The notes: generated from the sequence alone by a model not told the origin. Positions 1 to 8,819 are shown, counted from the first letter of the stretch. The stretch: 64,000 nucleotides of DNA from Candidatus Hydrogenedentota bacterium (GCA_019637335.1 JAHBVV010000002.1:62001-126000); one strand, 5' to 3'. Translations and numbers: made by a program.

Positions 1-313
1 GAAGATGCGGCCCGATCAGTTTGGGATGCTTGCGGTGTTCGGCACGGATGCGCATTTTGACGGGTATGCGATCCCGCGCCTTCTCGCGCCGCGCGCGGCG
101 ATGCTCCGCGAGGGCGGGCCCCGGTTTGTGTTGATGCCGGACCGGCAGGGCGATCATGGGATGGAAATGGTGCGGTATTTGATGGTGGCGCTGGGGATTC
201 CGCACGGGTACGCGGAAACGGATGGCTGCCGGCATCATTGGGAGAGCGGTTGGGTGGCGCGGGCGGTGGAACTGTTGCTGGAAGGTGTGGGGGTGGCGCC
301 GGGGCGGGAGTGA
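1..313 (+). CDS. Esterase-like alpha/beta hydrolase, C-terminal fragment
   Basis: The reading frame is open to the left edge, so only about the last 103 residues are visible. The tail has the layout of the end of a putative-esterase (esterase D-like) domain: a stretch choosing between candidate loops, then ALGIPHGYAETDG, then a histidine-rich HHWESGW that would carry the catalytic His, then a closing helix. The nucleophile serine and the acid residue lie outside the window, so activity cannot be checked. It ends at TGA 311-313 and is followed by repeats. The family call is by eye from the C-terminus only. Confidence 0.5.
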   Translation, partial: KMRPDQFGMLAVFGTDAHFDGYAIPRLLAPRAAMLREGGPRFVLMPDRQGDHGMEMVRYLMVALGIPHGYAETDGCRHHWESGWVARAVELLLEGVGVAPGRE

Positions 314-352
314 TTTTTGGGTTTTTCTGCGGGTACAGTCTTTCATGACGCT

Positions 353-493
353 GCGCGTCACCCTGAGGTGATGAATTACGGCGCCTGACTGTTGGCGCTC
401 TACTGGAGTCTCGCACGCTCAAGCCTTCGCGGCGAAGCCGCGGAGCTTGAACGTGGCGCCCGTGGCTCCCTTTGAAATCTCGGGGGCGGGTAC
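353..493 (+). repeat. Dispersed repeat A, copy 1 (inverted partner at 55.0 kb)
   Basis: About 140 bp here recur in reverse orientation at 55004-55142. The best-conserved core is ACTGTTGGCGCTC, then GGAGTCTCGCACGCTCAAGC, then GAGCTTGAACGTGGCGCCCG. Inside lies an imperfect hairpin (CAAGCCTTCGCGGC / GCCGCGGAGCTTG). No protein-coding logic is apparent; short frames across it are repeat artefacts. Confidence 0.75.
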
Positions 494-1000
494 AGTCCCC
501 CGCGAGTTGAGGGTGGTTTGGGGCGCTTTCGCGGCGTGGGTGGTTTTTGTCGCGGGCTCCAGTCCCCTTGGGGGCGACGGGACAGCCGCGCCGGTTGGCG
601 GTGTTGTGGGTTGGTTGGGCTCGCTTTGGGTCGCGTGTGGGCTGTTGGTACCCGGGGTGATGGGGCGCCGCAGTCCCTGGGGCGGGTGCGCGTGGGACGT
701 TTTTCTGCGGGTACAGGCACCCGCGATTCTGGGGTGGTTTGGGGCGCTTTCGCGGCTGGGGTGGTTTTGATAAAGGGCCAGTCCCCTGGCAGCGCCCACT
801 TGATTTGAAGGAGTGGGGCGCTTTCGCGGCTGGGGTGGTTGGCGTCGCGGGAGCCAGTCCCCCTGGCGGCGCCCGCGATTTGGGGGGGGTGGGGCGCTTT
901 CGCGGCTGGGGTGGTTTGCGTCGCGGGAGCCAGTCCCCCTGGCGGCGCCCGCGATTTGGGGGGGTGGGGCGCTTTCGCGGCTGGGGTGGATTGCGTTGCA
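480..1000 (+). repeat. Degenerate ~75-bp tandem repeat array
   Basis: A unit beginning GGGGCGCTTTCGCGGCTGGG recurs near 520, 741, 815, 891 and 966, giving spacings of 74-76 bp in the right half. The last two full units are nearly identical, including CGTCGCGGGAGCCAGTCCCC. The left half is degraded. Frames on both strands run through the array with low-complexity Gly/Trp/Arg translations and are not genes. Confidence 0.75.
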
Positions 1001-1006
1001 ATCCGT

Positions 1007-1031
1007 GGACAGCCGGGACGGCTATCCTACA
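1007..1031 (+). repeat. Dispersed 25-bp repeat (GGACAGCCGGGACGGCTATC..), copy 1
   Basis: The 25-bp sequence starting GGACAGCCGGGACGGCTATC and ending CTACA is found again at 14401-14425 and 19412-19436 (identical) and at 19751-19775 (one mismatch), all in the same orientation and all in gene-free DNA. Its GGGACGG core resembles the 9-bp minisatellite unit at 1534-1578. Confidence 0.7.
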
Positions 1032-1386
1032 TTGCAGTTGTGGTTATAGAAGGTTGTCCGGCGCCGGACTTATGCGGGTGATTGGCGGTTTTAACCTTGG
1101 GTCAGACAATCGACGCGCGGGGGTGTCTGGCAGTATCGTGGTGCGGAATAGCCGGCATACGCCCAGTGGTAATCCGCCAGTACAGAGCCCGCGTCTGAAC
1201 GTTGTAAGGGGACGAGGTGGCAAACGCGATCGAAGTTCCCCGTCAATCACCTATTAATTGGGATGGGGCGTTGCTGTTTTTTTAGGCTTTAGGCTTTAGG
1301 CTGGAGGCTATAGGGCACGGTCAAGCTACCGCGCGGCTGGGGCCGCGCCGCTTGGCCGTGGCACACCCGGAGGGGGGCGGGGGTAT

Positions 1387-1680
1387 TTGACAGTTGACAG
1401 TTGACAGTTGACAGTTGACAGTTGACAGTTGACAGTTGACAGTTGACAGTTGACAGTTGACAGTTGACAGCAGGGACAGCAGGGACAGCAGGGACAGCAG
1501 GGACAGCAGGGACAGCAGGGACAGCAGGGACAGCAGGGACGGCTGGGACGGCTGGGACGGCTGGGACGGCTGGGCCGGCTGGGGAGGTTGGGAGGGCTGG
1601 GTGGCTGGGTGGCTGGGAGGGTTGGGGCGGTTGGTGTGGGCTGGGTGGGCTGGGTGGCTGGGACGGCTGGGAGGGTTCTG
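1387..1680 (+). repeat. Stacked minisatellites: TTGACAG x12, CAGGGACAG x7, CTGGGACGG x3+
   Basis: Twelve perfect TTGACAG units (1387-1470) abut seven perfect CAGGGACAG units (1471-1533). One hybrid CAGGGACGG follows (1534-1542), then CTGGGACGG units (1543-1569), which decay into GGCTGGG-rich sequence to about 1680. A smaller TTTAGGC-type repeat lies at about 1286-1310. The units change stepwise by one or two bases, as expected for slippage followed by divergence. The apparent Asp-Ser-Arg and Thr-Ala-Gly repeat peptides are rejected as genes. Confidence 0.85.
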
Positions 1681-1694
1681 TGGTGTGGTTTTCG

Positions 1695-2474
1695 CTATTT
1701 GAGGCCGGTTACGTCTACGCCGGGGCCTTCGATGTATTGTTGGAAGTGTTGTCCGTCCCAGATGGTGTGGCTTCGGTGATCGAGCCAGTCTCCGGTATTG
1801 ATATATAGGCCTTCGCCGGTGGGGGTGGCGATGGTTTCGAAGGCGGGGGCGTGGGCGTGCCCGCAGAAGACGACGTCGGCTTCGCCGCGCTGTAGGACGC
1901 CGGTGGCGTAGCGGCGGAGGGAGGTGGCTTCGGGTCCGGTGTAGGGGTTTTTCGTGCCGAGGTAGGTGCGGCTTCCGTGGCTTACGCCCCGGGCGATGGC
2001 CATGGCCCAGTCGGGGTGGATGCAGCGAAAGGCGCCGATGACGAATGGATTGCGGGCAATTCTTTTGTAGGCGCGGTAGCGCCAGTCTTCGGGGTTGATG
2101 CCATCGCCGTGGACGAGGCGGGCGCGCAATTCGCCGAATTGGTGTTCCATGGCGTCGGGATGGATGTTGAATCCGAGTTCATCGCGCAGAAAGCGCCCCC
2201 CCCAGAAGTCGTGGTTGCCGCAGACGAGGTGGAGGGCGACGCCGGCATCCCGGAGGCTGGCGAATGCGCGGAGCACGTCGAAGAAATCGGAGAAGATGAC
2301 GTTTCGGTATTCGAACCAGAAGTCGAAGAGGTCGCCGAGGCAGATGACGCACTCGAATTCATCGGGGGAGAAGCGGTGGAGGAAGTCGACGAATTCCTGG
2401 TGTCGGGGCCGGTCTTCGGGGATGGCTTTGAGGTGTACGTCGCTGAAAATGAGTGTTTTTTTCACGCGGCGCAC
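1695..2474 (-). CDS. lpxH: UDP-2,3-diacylglucosamine pyrophosphatase (LpxH-like)
   Basis: A 259-residue calcineurin-type metallophosphoesterase. The metal-binding motifs appear in order: SDVHL (D12, H14), GDLFDFW (D48), GNHD (N87-D89), HGD and GHAH near the end. The GDLFDFWFEYR block and overall length fit the LpxH branch, which cleaves UDP-2,3-diacylglucosamine to lipid X at the inner membrane in lipid A synthesis. It is the last gene of a minus-strand run that includes lepB 62 bp upstream. An unassigned phosphoesterase of the same fold is the alternative. Confidence 0.8.
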   Translation of the reverse strand: MRRVKKTLIFSDVHLKAIPEDRPRHQEFVDFLHRFSPDEFECVICLGDLFDFWFEYRNVIFSDFFDVLRAFASLRDAGVALHLVCGNHDFWGGRFLRDELGFNIHPDAMEHQFGELRARLVHGDGINPEDWRYRAYKRIARNPFVIGAFRCIHPDWAMAIARGVSHGSRTYLGTKNPYTGPEATSLRRYATGVLQRGEADVVFCGHAHAPAFETIATPTGEGLYINTGDWLDHRSHTIWDGQHFQQYIEGPGVDVTGLK

Positions 2475-2536
2475 ATCCTTTGACCTTCGTTGGCGAATTG
2501 CGGCGGAGCCAGGGCGAATCCGGGCGGCGGGCGGGT

Positions 2537-3202
2537 TTACAGCAAGCCGAAACTGCTGAGCGGCCAGATGCGGAGGACGGCGCGGCCGATGACCTGGCTG
2601 TCGTCGACGGCGCTGAAGGTGCGGCTGTCCTTGCTGACGCTGCGGTGATCGCCGAGGACATAGTATTCGCCGGCTCCGAGGACGACGGGATCGCGCACGT
2701 CGGTGGAGACTTTTTCCTCGTCGACCAGATAGGGTTCGTCGATGAGGCGATTGTTTATGTAGACGCGCCCGGCGTCGAATTCAACCTTGACGCCGCCCGC
2801 GGCGGGGTCCCCGCCGTGTTCGGTGGCGAGGACGGTGTTGGAGCCGCCCCGCACGGGAGGCCCCTGTGCGATGACGCGCTTAATGTAGCGCTTGTTGTTC
2901 TCGACGGTGCTTTCGAAGACGACGATGTCGCCGTCGTCCATGGGGGCAAATCCACCCACGATGGGGAGTCGGGAGATGATGGTGGGGAGCTTGAAGACGA
3001 GGATGCGCTCGCGGTCGGCGAGGGTGGGCACCATGGAGTCGCCTTGCACCTCGTAACCTTCTATCACTAAAGCCTTTAGGCCCCAGAACACCAGAAGAAA
3101 CAATACGACCATTTTGACGACTTCGGCGGTTTCCCGCTTCATGTCGCCACGGGCCTCGGTGTCCGGCGCCGCCGCTGGGGCCTGGGTATCTTCTGTCATC
3201 AT
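2537..3202 (-). CDS. lepB: Signal peptidase I
   Basis: A 221-residue membrane-bound serine protease that removes signal peptides from exported proteins. One N-terminal membrane segment spans about residues 29-46. The catalytic Ser is in GDSMVPT (S56), the general-base Lys is in YIKRVIA (K108), and the late GDHRSVSKDSR box is present. The start ATG (3202-3200) overlaps the stop of the upstream PHP gene by one base (TGATG), so the two are translationally coupled. The short single-anchor form is ordinary for the family. Confidence 0.93.
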   Translation of the reverse strand: MMTEDTQAPAAAPDTEARGDMKRETAEVVKMVVLFLLVFWGLKALVIEGYEVQGDSMVPTLADRERILVFKLPTIISRLPIVGGFAPMDDGDIVVFESTVENNKRYIKRVIAQGPPVRGGSNTVLATEHGGDPAAGGVKVEFDAGRVYINNRLIDEPYLVDEEKVSTDVRDPVVLGAGEYYVLGDHRSVSKDSRTFSAVDDSQVIGRAVLRIWPLSSFGLL

Positions 3203-3831
3203 CAGACTGTCTTCCCGACGGAGTTATATGGTCGAAATGTACCATTTCGCAGCGATTTCTGCAAGTCGGCCATGGATTGGATGGGCCCGTCGAACTCGGT
3301 GGCGTAACGGCCGACATCCTCGAGGCGGTGCGCGTCGCTGGCGGTAGTGGCGGCGCGCCCGAGGTCGCGGGCTAGTTTTTCGGCGAGCCGCTGCTCGTGC
3401 GGAGCGAGGTTGACGCTCCTGATTTCCAGGGCGTCGAAGGGCATGTGGGCGATGCGTTCGTCGAAGGGGATGGCGGCGCGGGTAGGGTGCGCGGCGATAC
3501 AGGCGGCGCCCATGCGCTGGGCCTTTTCGAGCATGGCCTCGGGCGGGCGCCCGGGCGGGAATTCCCGGACCTGGTGTGGCTCGAGGCCGTATATCAGGAT
3601 ATCGCCGCGCGCGGAACTGTATTCGAAGGCGGCGAGGAGCAGGAAGCCCGGATGCGCCGAGGCGGCCGCGAGTTCGTCGAGCTCTTCGCGCGACCACTGG
3701 TAGTGGTGCTCGGTGATGACGAGGCCGTCGAGGCCGGCCCTTACGGCACGGTCGATAAGCTGGCGTTCGTCGATGCGGCTGCACGCGGAATGGCGCCGCG
3801 TATGTAGATGCAGGTCGATGAGGAGCCCCAT
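3202..3831 (-). CDS. PHP-domain metal-dependent phosphoesterase
   Basis: 209 residues. The N-terminal LIDLHLHTRRHS carries the first PHP metal motif (HxH). Further motifs are ITEHHY, the AAFEYSS region, CIAAHPTRA and the late SDAH (TTASDAH), so all usual metal ligands look present. Members of this family hydrolyse phosphoesters of nucleotides or sugar phosphates; the substrate cannot be read from sequence. It sits between an unknown helical-repeat gene and lepB and overlaps lepB by one base. Confidence 0.8.
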   Translation of the reverse strand: MGLLIDLHLHTRRHSACSRIDERQLIDRAVRAGLDGLVITEHHYQWSREELDELAAASAHPGFLLLAAFEYSSARGDILIYGLEPHQVREFPPGRPPEAMLEKAQRMGAACIAAHPTRAAIPFDERIAHMPFDALEIRSVNLAPHEQRLAEKLARDLGRAATTASDAHRLEDVGRYATEFDGPIQSMADLQKSLRNGTFRPYNSVGKTV

Positions 3832-3861
3832 ACTACCGGATTCCTCTGCGCGCGCGGTTGC

Positions 3862-4947
3862 TCAGGCTTCGTCCAATGCGAGTCCCAGCGCCTCGATGAC
3901 GGGCGAATTGCTGGCATAGCGCGGCATGATAATTTCCAGGTCCTTATTGACAAACTGGCGCACGACGAACAGAACAGACGCGGGGTGTTCGTAGGCCAGC
4001 TCCTTAACGTATTGCCACCATTCGCCGTCGGGGATATCGCGCCCGAGCAGCAGCCGGGGTATGTCGGCGGGGTCTTCCTCCTGCTGGAGGGCCTTGATTT
4101 CCTCGGCGAGTCCGGCGGCCTGGCCGCGCTGGCTGGCCTCTTTCTGGAGGCGGGCGCCGATGGCGGCGACGAGGCGGCCGGCTTCCTTGTAGCGCTCCGC
4201 GAAGGCGTCCCATTCGGGATCGAGCTGGTTTACGAGCTCGACGAGGAACGCGAGGCGCACGTCCAGGGGGCGATCTTCGAGGCGTGCGGCGATCTGGGAG
4301 TTGAGTAGCAGGTAGCCCAGGGCGATGGCGACGTGGCGGTCCGGCGGTTGCAGGGCCACGGCATCTTCGGGGCGGCGGGGGTATTCCGCGTGGAGAATCT
4401 GGGCGCGGCTCTGGTAGTTCGGGGCGGCGGGCATGGGCTCTGGGAAGGCGGCGTAGTCGTAGTCGAGCCCGACGGCGACGCGGTAGCCCTGTACGGCCCG
4501 GGGGATGTCGTTGGCGTCGAGGGCGGCGTCGGCCTCTTCGAGGAAGGTCTGCTGCATGCGCGCCCGGATCCGGAGCAGCTCGTAGGCCTGCGCGGCGGCC
4601 TTGAATTTACCCAGCTGGACGGCGTTGTCCGCGAGACGCATCACGAGGCCGTACGGCAACTGGGGCGGGCCCTTTTTTTCGAGTTGTGCGCGCACATGGG
4701 CCTGTATTTCGGGGGTTTTCGCGAGGGCCAGGGCGTCCTCGAAACGCGGACCGCCATCGGAACCGGGGACGAGGTAGGCGTACTTGTCGGCGTTGATGTC
4801 TTCCGTCGACTCGGCCCGGAGGGGGGAGTAGGAGATGAAGAGGAAACGCAGGCTGACAATATCGCCTTCGGCGACCGCTTTGGCGAGGCAGCGGTCGATG
4901 GTTTCCTGGCTAACGGGTGCTTTCTGGATTTCCCTGGTGCGTGCCAT
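3862..4947 (-). CDS. Unknown helical protein co-transcribed with J-like protein
   Basis: 361 residues if translation starts at ATG 4947, which overlaps the upstream gene's stop in an ATGA arrangement. A longer open frame upstream is Arg/Pro-rich antisense-type sequence and is rejected. The protein is acidic and mostly helical, with alternating AAQAYELLRIR / ALDANDIPRAVQGYRVAV segments that resemble loose TPR units around residues 130-190. It has no signal peptide or catalytic motif I recognise. The tight coupling to the J-like gene suggests a shared complex. Confidence 0.6.
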   Translation of the reverse strand: MARTREIQKAPVSQETIDRCLAKAVAEGDIVSLRFLFISYSPLRAESTEDINADKYAYLVPGSDGGPRFEDALALAKTPEIQAHVRAQLEKKGPPQLPYGLVMRLADNAVQLGKFKAAAQAYELLRIRARMQQTFLEEADAALDANDIPRAVQGYRVAVGLDYDYAAFPEPMPAAPNYQSRAQILHAEYPRRPEDAVALQPPDRHVAIALGYLLLNSQIAARLEDRPLDVRLAFLVELVNQLDPEWDAFAERYKEAGRLVAAIGARLQKEASQRGQAAGLAEEIKALQQEEDPADIPRLLLGRDIPDGEWWQYVKELAYEHPASVLFVVRQFVNKDLEIIMPRYASNSPVIEALGLALDEA

Positions 4948-5531
4948 CAGGCGGTACTTTCGTGGGTCAGGCTGGATTGTACGAGTGCGCGCCGTTCGTC
5001 CCAGTCGACCTGGGGTTCGGTGATTTCGTAGTAGGGCAGGCGCTCGTGGATTTCGTGGTAGCGCCTCTGGCGGTAGTGGCGAAGCACGCGGCTGGCGTGG
5101 CGCTCGTGGGCGCGGCTCCAGCGGCTGGCCTCGACGCACTCCTTGTCGCGCCCGGCCTCCAGGACGAGTTCCTCCATGTAGCGGGAGAGGAAGTGGCGCA
5201 GGGCGGCGTCGAAGCGCCGGCGGTGGCCATCGACGCTTTCGGGGGTATTGCGGGCGGCGTTCTGCCAGGCGTCTTCCAGGGCGATGACGTTGGCGCGATC
5301 GGCCTGGTACTTTTCGCGCAAGTCATTGTCGCGCAAGATGTAAAAAGCGGCGTTGAGCATGGCGATTTCGAGGAGGAAGGCGTCGCGCCGGCTGTCGGTG
5401 ATCTGGGTGCGCGAGATCTCCATGAGGAGACTTTTCGTGAGGCGCTTGTAGCTGTTGCGCACGTCGCCGGATTTGCAGTCTTCATCCAGCTGGAGGACGT
5501 GGAAATAGTTGATGTAGCCGTCGTCGGTCAT
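4947..5531 (-). CDS. Divergent J-domain-like protein lacking HPD
   Basis: 194 residues. Residues 8-75 (NYFHVLQLDED...VRNSYKRLTKSL...LNAAFYILRDNDLREKY) follow the pattern of a DnaJ J-domain: helix I with the YxxLxL-type start, a basic helix II, and the closing LxDxxLRxKY. The HPD loop needed to stimulate DnaK ATPase is not visible, so canonical co-chaperone activity is doubtful. The C-terminal half is a charged helical region rich in Arg and His. It is the first gene of a minus-strand run through lpxH, divergent from clpS. Confidence 0.6.
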   Translation of the reverse strand: MTDDGYINYFHVLQLDEDCKSGDVRNSYKRLTKSLLMEISRTQITDSRRDAFLLEIAMLNAAFYILRDNDLREKYQADRANVIALEDAWQNAARNTPESVDGHRRRFDAALRHFLSRYMEELVLEAGRDKECVEASRWSRAHERHASRVLRHYRQRRYHEIHERLPYYEITEPQVDWDERRALVQSSLTHESTA

Positions 5532-5686
5532 TGGGGGCGTACTCCGGTGAAACGTAGATTGTACCGCGCGGGCGGCGGGGGGCTCAACTGCGGCGGGGCG
5601 GCGAACTGTGCTATTCTATGTTCAGGCGCGGCGCGGGCGCGGGCCGCCGCGCCGAACGGTTCAGGCATAGAAGGAGTCGGGTATCC

Positions 5687-6001
5687 GTGGCAGAGATTAT
5701 TGGGACGCCGGGCCAGGGCGCGGCCCTGAAGGACAGACAGAAGGCCGAGCGCCCGCGGCGCTTCAAGGTTCTGTTGCTGAATGACAATTACACCACGATG
5801 GAGTTCGTGGTGGCGATATTGATGGATGTGTTCCGGCGTTCGGAGTACGAGGCGGTGCAGATCATGCTGAGTGTGCATGAGAATGGGACGGGCGTGGCGG
5901 GGGTATATGTCAAGTCGATAGCCGAGTCGAAGGTCAAGACGGTCCACGAACGGGCGCGGGAGATGGAGTTTCCCCTGCGCTGCGCGCTGGAGCCGGAATA
6001 G
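5687..6001 (+). CDS. clpS: ATP-dependent Clp protease adaptor ClpS
   Basis: 104 residues from a GTG start at 5687, chosen because AAGGAG (5671-5676) lies ten bases upstream; an ATG at 5618 has no such site. The core RFKVLLLNDNYTTMEFVVAILMDVF is the ClpS N-end-degron binding signature (LLNDNYT, M in TTMEFV), followed by AVQIMLSVHENG and the GVYVKSIAESKV strand. ClpS delivers N-end-rule substrates to ClpAP. clpA follows 39 bp downstream, so the pair is an adaptor-unfoldase operon. Confidence 0.93.
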   Translation: MAEIIGTPGQGAALKDRQKAERPRRFKVLLLNDNYTTMEFVVAILMDVFRRSEYEAVQIMLSVHENGTGVAGVYVKSIAESKVKTVHERAREMEFPLRCALEPE

Positions 6002-6040
6002 GGTTCGCCCATCCGGGTCCGGGTGTAAGGAAAGATGCCC

Positions 6041-8293
6041 ATGATCAGCAAAGAGTTTGAGGCGACCCTGGGGGAAGCCCTCCGGGAGGCCCGCGAGCGC
6101 CGCCACGAGTATCTGTGCAACGAGCACGTGCTCTTTGCGATGCTGCGCGATCGTCGGGGCGCGGAGATCCTGCGGGCGTGCGGGGGCAACCTGGCGCACC
6201 TGGAGCGGCAGCTGGAGGCCTTTTTCACGGCGGAGCTGGAGGTATTGCCGCCCGGGGAGGAGAACATCCCGCGGCAGACGCCGGCCTTCGAGCGGCTGCT
6301 GGAGCGGGCGTTTCTGCATGTCCAGTTTTCGGGAAAGGAGGCGGTGGACGCGGGGGATATTCTGGCGGCGATGATGGAGGAGGACGATTCGCACGCGGCG
6401 TGGATCCTGCAGGAGGAGGGGATTTCGCGGCTGGACGTGCTGAATTACATCTCGCACGGGATCACGGCGGGCGGGATTTCGTTTGGCGGCGACGACAGCA
6501 CGTTCGACGAGGACGACGAGGACGAGGAGGGGGCTTCGCGGCGTAGCCCGCTGGAGTCGTACACGGCGAATTTGAACGAAAAGGCGGCGCGGGGCGAAAT
6601 CGATCCGCTGATCGGTCGCGAGCCGGAACTGCGGCGGACGATCCGCGTGCTGGGGCGGCGTCGGAAGAACAACCCGATTTTCGTGGGGGAACCGGGGGTG
6701 GGCAAGACGGCGCTGGCGGAGGGTTTGGCGCTGGCGATTCACGAGGGGCGCGTTCCCGAAGCGCTGATGGACACGGAGATCGTGGCGCTGGACCTGGCGG
6801 GGATGCTGGCGGGCACGAAATTCCGCGGCGACTTCGAGCAGCGGCTGAAATCGGTGCTGAAGGAGCTGGACGGGCGGCCGAATGTGGTGCTGTACATCGA
6901 CGAAATCCACACGCTGGTGGGAGCGGGCGCGACGTCGGAATCGACGATGGACGCGTCGACGATTTTGAAGCCGGCGCTGGCCTCCGGGGAGCTGCGCTGC
7001 ATCGGGTCGACAACATATGAAGAGTACAAGAACCACTTTGAGAAGGACCGGGGGCTGAGCCGGCGCTTCCAGAAGATCGACATCAACGAGCCGAGCGTTC
7101 CGGAAACGATCCAGATCCTGCGGGGTCTGAAACCGCGTTACGAGGCGCACCACGGGATCAGCTATACGGACAGCGCGATCCGCGCGGCGGCGGAACTTTC
7201 GGCGAAGCACATCAACGATCGGTTCCTGCCGGACAAGGCGATAGACGTGCTGGACGAGGCGGGATCGGCGGTGCGCCTGGAGGGTTCGCCGGGCCGGAAG
7301 TCCATCCGCCCGCAGGACATCGAGGCGATTATCGCGGAGATCGCGCGGATCCCGGCGCGGAGCGTGTCCTCTTCCGACAAGGAAAAGCTGGGGATGCTCG
7401 ACTACGAGTTGAAGCACGTGGTTTACGGGCAGGAAGACGCGATCACCCAGATCACGCGGGCGATCAAGCGGTCGCGCGCGGGCCTGGGCCGGGCGGACAA
7501 GCCGATCGGCTGCTTCCTGTTTACCGGGCCGACGGGGGTGGGCAAGACGGAGGTGGCGCGGCAGCTGGCGAACATCCTGGGGAATCATTTTGCGCGCTAC
7601 GACATGAGTGAGTACATGGAGAAGCACGCGGTTTCGCGGCTGATCGGCGCGCCGCCCGGGTATGTGGGCTTTGACCAGGGCGGGTTGCTGGTGGACGAGA
7701 TCCGGCGCAACCCGTACACGGTGCTGCTGCTGGACGAGCTGGAGAAGGCGCATCCGGACATTTACACGGTGCTGCTGCAGGTGATGGACAATGCGAGCCT
7801 GACGGACAACATGGGCAAGAAGGCGGATTTCCGGAACGTGATCCTGATTATGACGTCGAACGCGGGGGCGCGGGAGCTGGCGTCGAGCGCGATTGGCTTC
7901 CAGGCGGCGGCGAACGACAGCAAGCACAAGAGCATCAAGGCGATCGAGAAGGCGTTTACGCCGGAATTCCGGAACCGGCTCGACGCGATTGTGGCGTTTA
8001 ACCCGCTGCCGGCCCCGGTCATCGTGCAGGTGGTGGACAAGTTCGTGGGACAGGTGCAGCGCCAGCTTGCGGACCGGAAGGTGACGCTGACCCTGACGGA
8101 CGCGGCTCGGACGTGGCTCGCGGAGAAGGGGTACGACGAGAAGTACGGCGCGCGGCCGCTGGCGCGGCTGATCGGCGCGGAAATCGAGACGCCGCTGGCG
8201 GATGAACTGCTTTTCGGCCGGCTGGAGAAGGGTGGAAAGGTGACGGTGGACGTGGCGGATGATCAGGTGGTGTTCACGTATCCGGAGGCGTAG
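6041..8293 (+). CDS. clpA: Clp protease ATP-binding subunit ClpA
   Basis: About 750 residues. An N-terminal Clp repeat domain (residues 1-140) is followed by an acidic linker and two AAA+ modules with Walker A GEPGVGKT near residue 215 and GPTGVGKT near 495. DEIHTLVGAG and LLDELEKAHP are the Walker B regions. The ATG at 6041 (MISKEFE) is preferred over 6035 because AAGGA lies nine bases upstream. ClpA unfolds substrates for ClpP, which is not in the window. The clpS gene immediately upstream supports ClpA over ClpB or ClpC. Confidence 0.94.
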   Translation: MISKEFEATLGEALREARERRHEYLCNEHVLFAMLRDRRGAEILRACGGNLAHLERQLEAFFTAELEVLPPGEENIPRQTPAFERLLERAFLHVQFSGKEAVDAGDILAAMMEEDDSHAAWILQEEGISRLDVLNYISHGITAGGISFGGDDSTFDEDDEDEEGASRRSPLESYTANLNEKAARGEIDPLIGREPELRRTIRVLGRRRKNNPIFVGEPGVGKTALAEGLALAIHEGRVPEALMDTEIVALDLAGMLAGTKFRGDFEQRLKSVLKELDGRPNVVLYIDEIHTLVGAGATSESTMDASTILKPALASGELRCIGSTTYEEYKNHFEKDRGLSRRFQKIDINEPSVPETIQILRGLKPRYEAHHGISYTDSAIRAAAELSAKHINDRFLPDKAIDVLDEAGSAVRLEGSPGRKSIRPQDIEAIIAEIARIPARSVSSSDKEKLGMLDYELKHVVYGQEDAITQITRAIKRSRAGLGRADKPIGCFLFTGPTGVGKTEVARQLANILGNHFARYDMSEYMEKHAVSRLIGAPPGYVGFDQGGLLVDEIRRNPYTVLLLDELEKAHPDIYTVLLQVMDNASLTDNMGKKADFRNVILIMTSNAGARELASSAIGFQAAANDSKHKSIKAIEKAFTPEFRNRLDAIVAFNPLPAPVIVQVVDKFVGQVQRQLADRKVTLTLTDAARTWLAEKGYDEKYGARPLARLIGAEIETPLADELLFGRLEKGGKVTVDVADDQVVFTYPEA

Positions 8294-8336
8294 CGTTGGA
8301 CTTCGGAATGCGGGCATGCGGAATTGAAGGGATGGC

Positions 8337-8786
8337 ATGAAGACGAAGCATCATAAGACGGCCGGGGGCGTGGTGGTGAATGATCGCGGCGAGGTGCTGG
8401 TGATCGTCCGCGATATTGAGCGGGAGGGGGTGCTGGTGCACGAGGTTCGGCTGCCGAAGGGGCATATCGACGACGGGGAGTCGCCGGAGGCCGCGGCGAT
8501 GCGGGAGGTGTGCGAGGAATCGGGGTATTGCCACGTGCGGATCACGGCGGACTTGGGGCTGGGGCATTCGTCGTTCACGTTTCGGGGGAAACACCACGAG
8601 CGGGACGAGCAATACTACCTGATGGAACTGACGAATCCCGAGCGGAGCGCGCCGCAGCCGACGGGTGCGGAGGAGGCGCTTTTCGAGCCGGCGTGGATTC
8701 CGCTGGAGCGCGCGGAGGCCGAGATGACCTACGAAAGCGAGCGGGATTTTGTGCGGCGGGCGCGGGCGCGGGTGCTGGGGGGATAG
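8337..8786 (+). CDS. Nudix hydrolase
   Basis: 149 residues with a complete Nudix box at 42-63 (GHIDDGE...REVCEESG), including the metal-binding REVCEE glutamates. The N-terminal KTAGGVVV strand and VRLPKGHI lead-in are typical of small Nudix enzymes that hydrolyse nucleoside diphosphates linked to another moiety; the exact substrate is not predictable. A GAAGGG ribosome site lies just upstream of ATG 8337. The gene follows clpA by 43 bp and may share its transcript. It converges on the restriction endonuclease gene. Confidence 0.88.
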   Translation: MKTKHHKTAGGVVVNDRGEVLVIVRDIEREGVLVHEVRLPKGHIDDGESPEAAAMREVCEESGYCHVRITADLGLGHSSFTFRGKHHERDEQYYLMELTNPERSAPQPTGAEEALFEPAWIPLERAEAEMTYESERDFVRRARARVLGG

Positions 8787-8819
8787 GGGGGGGCGAGATG
8801 GCCCTGCCTGGCTTCGATA

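Noticed and set aside
1387-1580. Possible CRISPR array
   Set aside because: Units are 7 and 9 bp with no spacers; this is a minisatellite. No cas genes in the window.
1457-1808. Asp-Ser-Arg and Thr-Ala-Gly repeat proteins
   Set aside because: Translations of the 9-bp minisatellite in each frame; no start context, and they run into the lpxH antisense.
4948-5139. N-terminal extension of the 361-residue unknown protein
   Set aside because: The 64 extra residues are Arg/Pro-rich and lie antisense-like within the J-like gene; ATG 4947 overlapping the upstream stop is a better start.
4947-5531. Functional DnaJ co-chaperone
   Set aside because: The J-like fold is suggested, but the HPD motif required to activate DnaK is not visible, so the standard name is not used.
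5528-8338. 936-codon open frame on the minus strand opposite clpA
   Set aside because: It is the antisense shadow of clpS/clpA in high-GC DNA: Arg/His/Leu/Pro-rich, no domains, no ribosome site, while the plus strand encodes unmistakable ClpA.
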